A stretch of DNA of 64,000 nucleotides. It comes from Chara braunii (Eukaryota > Streptophyta > Charophyceae > Charales > Characeae). The DNA lies in contig BFEA01000839.1 of assembly GCA_003427395.1 (NCBI GenBank), positions 278,412 to 342,411 of the forward strand. The letters are read 5' to 3'. Made by a program: the position numbers and the translations under genes. This document shows, piece after piece, positions 56,647-64,000 of the stretch (position 1 is the stretch's first letter; every line of letters starts with the position of its first letter). The notes under the pieces are model-generated. The model was given only the letters and a program-made list of their open reading frames with translations, was not told where the DNA came from and did not search any database.

Positions 56647-56737
<91 letters not shown>
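56565..56737. repeat. (CT)n microsatellite, ~170 bp, with one N
   Basis: Pure CT run broken by a single N at 56646, a contig join. True length is uncertain. Confidence 0.97.
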
Positions 56738-56738
<1 letters not shown>

Positions 56739-56744
56739 TATCCA

Positions 56745-56995
56745 CCTCCGACCCACGATAACATGCGCGTCCCGCCTCCGTTGTTTCGTTGCTCACCCTC
56801 TTTATCTCTCTCTCACGGCCCACGAGAACACGCTCGCACCGCCTCCGTTGTTTCGCCGCTCACCCTCTTTATTTCTCTCTCACGGCCCACGAGAACATGC
56901 GCGCACCGCCTCCGTTGTTTCGCCGCTCACCCTCTTTTTTTCTCTGTCACGACCCAGGAGAACATGCGCGCACCGCTTCCGTTATGTCGTCGCTC
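56745..56995. repeat. 67 bp minisatellite, about 3.7 copies
   Basis: The unit contains GAGAACATGCGCGCACCGCC and TCCGTTGTTTCGCCGCTCAC, directly after the CT run. Each unit carries its own CTCTCTC remnant, so the microsatellite and minisatellite probably share an origin. Confidence 0.9.
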
Positions 56996-57736
56996 AATGG
57001 CCCAGTGACTGGACTCCTCGTTGAGCTATCGTTGATCGAGCCGTAAGCATCCCCTTAGTCTTTCTTCTCCCCGTGTCGCTGCCTCGTCGCTCACCAGTAG
57101 CCTCCCCCTCCTTCTGCGCTCGCTGCTCGCTGTCGTGCCGGCCACCCCTTGCGTCCGCTCCACCTCTCGTTTCCACATGTTCCTCGTTCGATGTCGAGCG
57201 CACCACCTCTGTTCACGCCGGGCGCTATGACATCGTGCACACCATGCGCTAGCAGCCTAGCACCTCATGTACCCGAGGCGCCAACAGAGGTCGCCTCCTT
57301 CTCCCCAGTACGATCAGCGTCCGCGCCCTCCTTCCTCCTCTCCCTCTCTCTCTCCTTGTCTCTCTCTTCCTCTCTCTCTCTCCTTCTCTCACTCTCTCTT
57401 TGGACGTTGGCTTGCTATCAGGCGCTGCCGAGCACTCGTGCGCTCCGGACGTCCTCCCTTACTTCCTCTCCTCTCTTCCTTTTTATGCTCTTCCCTCGGT
57501 TGCTTCCCTTTTTAAATCGATCCTCGTTTCTCCCTATTCCATGAATCACTCCCCCTCTCACTTGAATTCGCGGAAAGATAAAAAAAAAACTTATTTTTCC
57601 CTCCGCTTCGATTAGCTAAAACAAAAAATTATGCCGTTGTCTTCTTTTCTCCGCAGGACTTGCCGTGTGGGCTCCGATCCACCTCTCCTACTCTTTCCAC
57701 CAATCCCCAACGTAGTTACACTCCCTTAGGATCCAA
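56996..57736. other. No gene recognised; CT-rich
   Basis: GC-rich then CT-rich (57340-57400). Short plus-strand frames are low-complexity Ser/Leu. Confidence 0.4.
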
Positions 57737-58801
57737 ATGCTTCCTTTCACTGTTCCAGCTCAATCGTCCTCTGTGAGCGTCCCCTCCTTTGCGCGATGCT
57801 CCACCGATACTTTTTGTCAACTTTCCCTCTCCCCTACTTCGCCTGCTTGCTCCATTGGCTGCTTGTCTCAACAATGGATCCTTCCGTGCCTCATGCCCCG
57901 ACCCAGCTTGCTGATGAAAGCGCCTTTTGCTGTTGCCCTGAAAAACGGTTACCAAGAAGTTAGAAGGGAGCAAGCCTTCCCAGAACAAAATTCATTTTTC
58001 CCGCTCGATTCTCTCCTGAATGGGCCTTTCTTGGGTTCTCGGATCGTTTTTCAACCTTACTCACCTGGGAGTCGATTACTGCAGCATCCAATCGTGACAG
58101 CCGAAGCTACGGCTTAGTGGTTCCGCGCCATTCGTCTGTCTCCTTTTGACGGTTACCAAATTTTTGAAGGAGTGCGCGCCCTTTTCTTGATTGTCCTTCA
58201 CCGGGCTCCTTCATCAGGGCCTTGCAGTCTACAACCTTTTCTTGATCCAAAACTCTTGAAGTTCAATTTTGAACTGCTCATCCTGCTACTGGCCCCTTAT
58301 TGGTGTCTCTCTCCACCTATCTCCTGCTAGATCCACCGCTTTTTCCCTTGGTCCTCAGTTGAATTCCCCCTGTCAGATTCATATGCCATTCTCGCCCTTC
58401 AGTCAAGTTCAGTGGCTTAAAGCTCAGCTGGGCCCGGCAGCCCTTCCCCCATACGGGCGGTTCCCGTACGAGCTTGCCACCATATCTCGTCATGCTAGCC
58501 CACCAGTCCTTTTGTCGGAAAAGACTTCAACTGGGCCCCAGTCGAACATCGTAGACCAGTCCTCATGTTAGTTACCACAAAGGCCGACTTCATTTCAATC
58601 CGGCCGACGCTGCCTGATCATCTCCGATCACTATACCGCCTGGAGATGATCATCCAAACTGAGCACACTGATTCCAGCGATGCCGTAGCGATTAAACAAA
58701 AGGCCGCCCAAATCAACCCGCGTTACGGGCCCCTACGCTATACCGTTTACGTGGCATCGACCCATACACGTTTGCTGGGCATCGCGTCTTGTGACCGATG
58801 A
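57737..58801 (+). pseudogene. Decayed coding stretch, unrecognised
   Basis: One plus-strand frame from 57737 is open for 126 codons, then continues past a TAG with protein-like composition (WFRAIRLSPFDGYQIFEGVR, NFELLILLLAP). Another frame takes over (VQWLKAQLGPAALPPYGRF, ELATISRHASPPVL), and the first resumes as MLVTTKADFISIRPTLPDHL and PRYGPLRYTVYVASTHTRLL. The balanced composition across 350 codons suggests former coding sequence with two or three lesions. I recognise no domain. Confidence 0.35.
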
Positions 58802-59100
58802 GTTCATCATATAGCGGCGCCCTGGGCGAAGCCTGCTACTGCGATTGTGCACACATCTCTGCATCGCGTAGTCCCGTGCCTATGGTCCCAATGTTGATCC
58901 GCGGTGGCTCAATAGCCGCCGATACCCAAGGTACGTGTCCCTTCTTGGCTTCTTTGTCGCCAAGGTTCCTGCGGTCTTCGTCAAAAGTTCACCACTTTTC
59001 TTCTTCTTGATCGCCGACCTGGAAACTTCGGCTTTTTCATCTGCTCTCGGCCCCGCTTGAGACCATTGCCCAGATCGTCACTTTTGCTTTCTAAGAGGTT

Positions 59101-59116
59101 AGCATAGAAAGCAACA
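59101..59116. repeat. 16 bp target-site duplication, left
   Basis: AGCATAGAAAGCAACA, identical to 62036-62051. Confidence 0.75.
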
Positions 59117-59204
59117 GGATTGTGTGCATGCATAGGAGACAATCATCTTGCAGGTTCCCCAACGGTCTGCTGGGGAGAGAGGGAGAGTTATCGTTATCTT
59201 GTAT

Positions 59205-59421
59205 GGGGCGCAGCGCTACCGGGAGCGCTGCGCCCCTGCAGCATCAATCATCAATCAAGGTTACCGCCACGGAGAGGAGCAGCGCGCGCTGGAAAACTAC
59301 ACGCAGCAAGGAAAATAGCGTGCGCGCGCTCGACAATTGCGCGCGATTGGGCACGCGCCCTGAGCTGAAAATTGGACCACCGGTGGTCTATGTCGAGGAG
59401 CTGAGGTGGTCCAAATTTCAG
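59205..59421 (+). other. Two strong hairpins at the 5' end of the insertion
   Basis: GGGCGCAGCGCT / AGCGCTGCGCCC (about 59206-59236) is a perfect 12 bp stem with a 6-base loop. CTGAAAATTGGACCACC (59365-59381) pairs with GGTGGTCCAAATTTCAG (59405-59421) with one mismatch. Between them is the palindromic, CG-rich GCGTGCGCGCGCTCG. Confidence 0.7.
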
Positions 59422-59989
59422 ATCAAATGGTCAAGTGGATCATGAGATATCAAAGATTTCGCGATGTCGAGTGACCATGTCAGGAATTGCTGAGTGGCGC
59501 GAGGGCTAGATCTTCAATGAACGTGGTATGCTGGGCGAAGCTGTGAGATGATCGAGGGGGTGAATACTTCACCTCTCTATCTCCTTACATTTGAAAGCAT
59601 TCGTAGTGCCATCTCGCCGTCTTGTGCCTATCACGAGGAATGCTACAGGCTAGCATGCCGTGTAAGGGGGAGCAAGTTTTTCTTACGAAGCTTGCTTAAG
59701 GAAGAATCATTGGTGCTCTTCTTCTTGCATATTTTGGTGGAGGAGGTCGGCTTGCAGCAAGAGGGAGGAGAGTACAGTGTGTCCCATGAGATGGGAGGAC
59801 GAATGGAGGGAGATAAGGAGAGAAGTGACATTCAGGTTCTCAGCTCGTATCCAGTGCGCTTTTTTTTAAGAAAGGTTCTGCGTCATCTTATCGGGACAAC
59901 ATCAGTTAGTAAGCGGGCTTCTTCATCAGCATGTTCGTCAGCGACAACTTTATCATCATCTCGTAGGAGGGCATCTTCATCACCAGCTT

Positions 59990-59996
59990 CGGTTTT

Positions 59997-60027
<31 letters not shown>

Positions 60028-60127
60028 CCGGTTGTCATCATCATCGTTATCATCATCATCATCATCATCATCTCATCATCATCATTATCATCATCAGCAT
60101 CATCGTCATTATCATCATCAGCATCAT

Positions 60128-60159
<32 letters not shown>

Positions 60160-60203
60160 TTACTGACATCATCATCATCTTTATGAGCATCTTCATTGGT
60201 GCG

Positions 60204-60234
<31 letters not shown>

Positions 60235-60259
60235 TATGAGCATCATCATCATTGGTGCG

Positions 60260-60305
<46 letters not shown>

Positions 60306-60325
60306 TATTATGAGCATCATCATCA

Positions 60326-60361
<36 letters not shown>

Positions 60362-60480
60362 AATGAGCATCATCATCATTGGTGCATCATCATCATCATC
60401 ATCATCATCATCAACATCGGCATCATCATTATCGTCATCATATACTCATCATTATGATGATGAGTATTATCATCATTATT
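59990..60480. repeat. CAT/ATC trinucleotide microsatellite, ~490 bp
   Basis: Near-pure CATCAT with interspersed AGCAGC and recurring TTATGAGCATCATCATCATTGGTGCG blocks (period about 60). Shorter CAT runs recur at 60845-60870 and 61362-61395. Confidence 0.95.
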
Positions 60481-60879
60481 AGTTTTTATTATTAGATATT
60501 GTTCTTCAAGGCATTGTTCGCCTTTCGCATCAGCAGGTGAGAGGGTCGTCATTATCTTCCTCGTTATCTTTATCTTCAGCGTGCTGTTCTTCGTCATCAA
60601 CAAAATCCAAGCGAATGTCATTTTGGTGAGGGGGAGGGGGAGAGCCCACCTCTGCTGGGGTTTCATTAGGTGGGTGGTAAAACCCTGGAGGGGGCACGGG
60701 CAGATTGTGAGGATTACTCTTTTCTGGGGCTGGGCATCAAATCTCAGCGGGGGCAGATTAGGGTAAGGGGATAGACAGGGGAGTGGAGAGAATGGAGGAA
60801 GGAAGGGAGAGTAGGGATTTTTTATGAATCATCTCATTATCAAAATCTTCATCATCATCATCATCATCCATGTTATATC

Positions 60880-61359
60880 ATGCTTTCTGGTGTGTTGTAA
60901 TTCTCGGCGGTATCTGGCCTCCTTCCTTAATCGGGATAATGAGGTTTTAGAGATGGTTGAATCTGGACCGATATCTACAGAGTTACTTTGTCTTTGCCCC
61001 TGGTTTGGCGATGCCAGAACGATGCTGGCCGGTGCTGGGGCAGTGCCCTGTAACCTGCAATTTGGCAAGAGTGTGAGGCCTTGTAGAGAGATCTGGGGAT
61101 TTGCCGAGGGAGGAAGGCAATCCAGTGGCGAACCGGGGGGGCTGCCTTGACAACCTATGGGGCCAGGGATAGTCTAGGTGGCGAGAATAGGTCAGCTATG
61201 GTAGACATTGGTAAGGAGGGTATTGTCTCTGAGATGAAATGTCCTGGTGCAGGGAGGGCTGGGAAGGTTCGAGGATTAGGAGGCCAGAAGTGCTGTTATA
61301 ACATAGTCTTTTATATTTGCTATATTTTTTATTTATTGATCATCATACTCATCATTATC

Positions 61360-61393
<34 letters not shown>

Positions 61394-61860
61394 CACCATT
61401 TGATTCATTAGTATCATCGTCTGATTAATGATATATTAAGCTTTTTGGTGTTCTGAAATTTTGACAGCATCTAGTATTCTTCCGCATTCGGAATATAAAA
61501 CTTCAAAGATGATTGAACCTGGACTAATATCTACTGAGTTGCTCTGTTCTGTGCCCTTGGTTTGCCGATGCCAGAACGACGCTGGCCGGAGCTGGGGCGT
61601 TGCCCTGTAACCTGCAAATGGCAGGAGTGTGAGGCCTTGTAGAGAGATCTGGGGTTTGCTGAGGGTGGAAGGCATTCCAGTGGTGAACCGGGGGGGGCTG
61701 CAAGGTGGCGAGAAGAGATCACCTAAGGTTGACGTTGGGTAGGTTGGTTTTGTCTCTGAGGTACAGTGTTCTGGTGCAGGGAGGGCTAGGAGTTGTTCTA
61801 GGATTAGGAGGCCAGAATAGCTGATATAGCATAATCTTTTATATTTTTTCATATATTTGA
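60880..61860. repeat. 557 bp tandem duplication
   Basis: GATGCCAGAACGATGCTGGC...CCTTGTAGAGAGATCTGGGG...GGTGCAGGGAGGGCT...GGAGGCCAGAA at about 60940-61320 recurs at about 61500-61830. Offset of the GATGCCAGAACG marker is 557. A CAT run separates the copies. Confidence 0.85.
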
Positions 61861-61925
61861 ATCATTAGTCTCTTTAGCATCATTATCTGTGGTATCATTA
61901 GTATCATCAGGGTCATCATCCTCTG

Positions 61926-62000
61926 GGTAGACTGTGAGGACCCCGGCCTCAATCTTATTATTGGTAATATCAAGCCTTGGGCACCGGGCCCAGTTTCAAN

Positions 62001-62035
<35 letters not shown>
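61926..62035 (+). mobile_element. LINE tail at the end of the 2.9 kb insertion
   Basis: GGGTAGACTGTGAGGACCCC then GGCCTCAATC, as on the minus strand at 30870-30840, followed by a diverged 40 bases and poly(A). Confidence 0.65.
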
Positions 62036-62037
<2 letters not shown>

Positions 62038-62051
62038 CATAGAAAGCAACA
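62036..62051. repeat. 16 bp target-site duplication, right
   Basis: AGCATAGAAAGCAACA directly after the poly(A). Confidence 0.75.
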
Positions 62052-62435
62052 AACCCCGAATTTCCCTCAAAACCCACAGACACAAGGCCGCATACAATGC
62101 AAACAGACGCAAAACAAGGAAAATTATTAATAAAAAGTCTTTTTGCTTGAAACAGAAACGCTCAGCTGGTAGACAGCCACCCCACACCGTGATCTATGAC
62201 ATGTGTGATAAGAGAACAACCACAACCAACAACGACAAGCAACCCATGCAGCATCGACACCCACAACCCCAACAGCGACAAGCAACCCACGCAGCATCGA
62301 CACCCCACATAGAACACCGTGGACAACCCTTGGGTGGTGCGCAGGCAGTGTCTGTGATAGCTTACCTGCATCAGCCCAAGTGGGCATGCAAGTGACCGTA
62401 CATTATGTAAATGCCCTATGGTGTCTCTGCGCGAA
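62052..62435. repeat. Body downstream of the tRNA-like head; two 42 bp repeats
   Basis: CGACAAGCAACCCATGCAGC and CGACAAGCAACCCACGCAGC recur about 42 bases apart at 62238-62310. On the minus strand this follows the tRNA-like head and may be SINE body. Confidence 0.4.
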
Positions 62436-62514
62436 GATATGGAGTTTGGAACCCACACCCTCAGACCACAATGCGGATTGACAACCGGTGCCCTAACCAC
62501 TGAGCCACAGGAGA
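62436..62514 (-). ncRNA. tRNA-derived SINE head (pol III A and B boxes)
   Basis: On the minus strand TGGCTCAGTGGTTAGGGC (A box, about 62491-62508) and GGTTCCAAACTC (B box, about 62442-62453) are spaced as in a tRNA, with TCTCCTG at the acceptor position. Arms pair only partly, so it is not a working tRNA. A tRNA-derived SINE promoter is the best reading. Confidence 0.55.
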
Positions 62515-62752
62515 CTTGCTGTACATCTTTTCTCTGATGAAAACATCAGGTTCATCTGGGTTTGGGGCGTAATTGTTGTCAGATATATGTAGGGAAGGGC
62601 TTGTGTGCGCATGCCCACAGAGTGGCAATCACACCTCTTTCAATTCATACTCTCCTTCTGTCCGAGAAAACCAATGGCAGGGGAGATGAGCCTTCTCCAG
62701 GACCTGCGCGTTCTTCCTGCAGGTCCCCCACATGTGCCACTTGCTTTTCTAT

Positions 62753-62805
62753 AATTAGTGGGCTTCCCAAAAAAAAAAAAAAAAAAAAAAAAAAATTAGT
62801 GGGTC
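62753..62805 (+). mobile_element. Minimal poly(A) insertion with 10 bp target duplication
   Basis: AATTAGTGGG, CTTCCC, about 27 A, then AATTAGTGGG again. If real, only six bases of RNA plus the tail were inserted. Microsatellite growth in a duplicated site is an alternative. Confidence 0.4.
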
Positions 62806-63118
62806 ATCCAAGCAGCTTACATTCCATCGCCGTGCGGCAGCAAGTACGGAAGGGAAAGAGCAGCACCCAGCCCCTACCCAACCCCCCCACCTCATACCAC
62901 AGCCCCCCTACATGGCCCAGGCCAATGGACCATCAAGGCATAATATCCCTCTCTGGAGACGTACATGACAAGGGTCATAACATCAGCATCATTCAATATC
63001 TGGTTGCATTCCAGCAAGTCATTCTCTTTTTTTTTTTCTTTTTTTTTTTTGATGGACCACGGATCTCCTCCTTTTACAATTTCTGTTTCGAAACAAAACA
63101 AAAGACAAAAGGTCCAGT

Positions 63119-63264
63119 ACATAATGTCTACTCTTTTTTTTTCCCTTTTTTCTTTAACACCCCCGGATAGTGCTATCGGAGGTGATATGAGAATCCCCCC
63201 AAAAAGCGCTCGCTCAGATGGCTCCTGTCTATTGGTGGGGAGCTACACCTGCTAGAAACAGACT

Positions 63265-63307
<43 letters not shown>

Positions 63308-63358
63308 CTTACAATCTCATGCTTCTTCCTATTTAGATACAGACATAATGTCTACTCT
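63119..63358 (-). mobile_element. Short LINE tail copy with 16 bp target duplication
   Basis: ACATAATGTCTACTCT occurs at 63119-63134 and 63343-63358. Between them, read on the minus strand, are CTAGCAGGTGTAGCTCCCCA and GGGGTGTTAAAG, then poly(A) (T run at 63134-63155). An internal 43-base T run lies near the other end. Confidence 0.7.
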
Positions 63359-63857
63359 CAATACTCTACATGAGAAAAAAAAAAAGGGCCTCCCTCCACC
63401 ACTCACGGCATGCACGAAAGGCAAAATTTATGGCCGTGTATTTTCCCATGTTCTACCAGGAGGTTTATCCTCGTTTTGCACGTTTTGGGGTGTCTGGAGG
63501 AGCAAGGCCCAGAGTCTGAGAAAACTACTTAACAAAATTACTTACCTGTTAATCATCACCTCATAGACAATTCAGGTGACTCACCCCCCCTTCCACTTCG
63601 CCGGACGTTCTAATGGGCCTGGCTTCACTAGTCACAGATCTATCAAACATAGAATGGATCTTCCGCTGGAACATGGGAAGATACGCAGCCATTTTTTGTG
63701 TCTTTTGTGCATGTTGAGTGTAGTGGGAGAGAGGCCCTACACCTTGGCATTAATGAGGGTATCAGGTCTGAAAGGAGCACATGGCCCCACTCCAAGAGCA
63801 ACTCCAAATCTTCAAGGAGGAAAGGTGATCAGTGACAATTGGGAAACAAGAGTGAAC

Positions 63858-63945
63858 AGGTGCGGCTCCCCCACCAATAGCTGGGAGTCCTTTAAACCCA
63901 AAAAAACAAAAACAAAAGCTGCACCAGAAAAAAAAAAAAAAAGCT
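63858..63945 (+). mobile_element. Short LINE tail copy, plus strand
   Basis: GAACAGGTGCGGCTCCCCCA then CCAATAGCTGGGAG, an A-rich stretch and poly(A) at 63929-63944. Same tail motif as at 30721, 50895 and 63119. Confidence 0.55.
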
Positions 63946-64000
63946 GGACCAGCACAGTGGCATAAGAAGCAGCAACAGCAGCAGGAGCAGCAGTAGCACA

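Larger units (their letters stand above)
59117..62035 (+). mobile_element. 2.9 kb poly(A)-tailed insertion, apparently non-coding
   Basis: The interval is flanked by an exact 16 bp duplication and ends in poly(A) (61999-62035, one N inside). Near its 5' end are two hairpins. The middle is CAT/ATC microsatellite with a tandem duplication, and the last 110 bases match the tail of the LINE at 30721 (GGGTAGACTGTGAGGACCCC). I see no RT or endonuclease. It fits an RNA moved by LINE machinery in trans: either an internally rearranged LINE or a long non-coding RNA carrying a LINE tail. Confidence 0.6.

Noticed and set aside
1-64000. CRISPR arrays suggested by regular repeats
   Set aside because: Repeats are contiguous satellites and minisatellites without unique spacers, in a eukaryotic context.

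Overview
The window is repeat-dominated nuclear DNA from a large eukaryotic genome of the green lineage. It holds plant-type LTR elements (one with an initiator-Met-tRNA primer site), Penelope-like and LINE reverse transcriptases, long microsatellites and many poly(A)-tailed retroposons. I see no intact host gene, rRNA, CRISPR array or bacterial-style operon. The gag and accessory proteins look most like those I associate with the streptophyte alga Chara; that is recognition from memory, not a search. The sequence is a draft assembly, with two N gaps (882 and 160 bases), three single-N joins and an uncut Nextera mate-pair junction adapter.

Region 1 (1-26113) reads best as one very large, decayed LTR element on the minus strand. 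Two direct copies of a repeat of at least 2.9 kb end at 3341 and 26113, and a polypurine tract abuts the first. In minus-strand order between them lie: satellite and minisatellite blocks (91, 80 and 54 bp units), four tandem paralogous genes of an unrecognised family (A to D, only A open), a Gag with a CCHC knuckle, a second Gag lacking its capsid core, several kilobases of simple repeats, and a broken DNMT3-like cytosine methyltransferase just before the polypurine tract. I find no pol gene. The methyltransferase as element cargo, flanked by duplicated polypurine-side sequence, is the most exciting observation. The A-D array comes second.

Region 2 (26114-34261) holds a 488 bp full-length foldback element, a short YADD reverse transcriptase fragment, a Penelope-like RT with a possible upstream GIY-YIG half, a 51 bp-arm hairpin, and a 5'-truncated LINE whose 3' tail recurs elsewhere.

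Region 3 (34262-47807) is a complete but dead Ty3/gypsy element on the plus strand: LTRs of about 2.4 kb, a 4 bp target duplication, primer site, gag, protease, RT-RNase H, a PHD-like finger fused ahead of the integrase, and two extra ORFs between pol and the 3' LTR, in the env/accessory position.

Region 4 (47808-64000) is a mosaic of LINE ORF1, short LINE tails, microsatellites and tandem duplications. It includes a 2.9 kb poly(A)-tailed, apparently non-coding insertion with an exact 16 bp target-site duplication (59117-62035), and a tRNA-derived SINE head.
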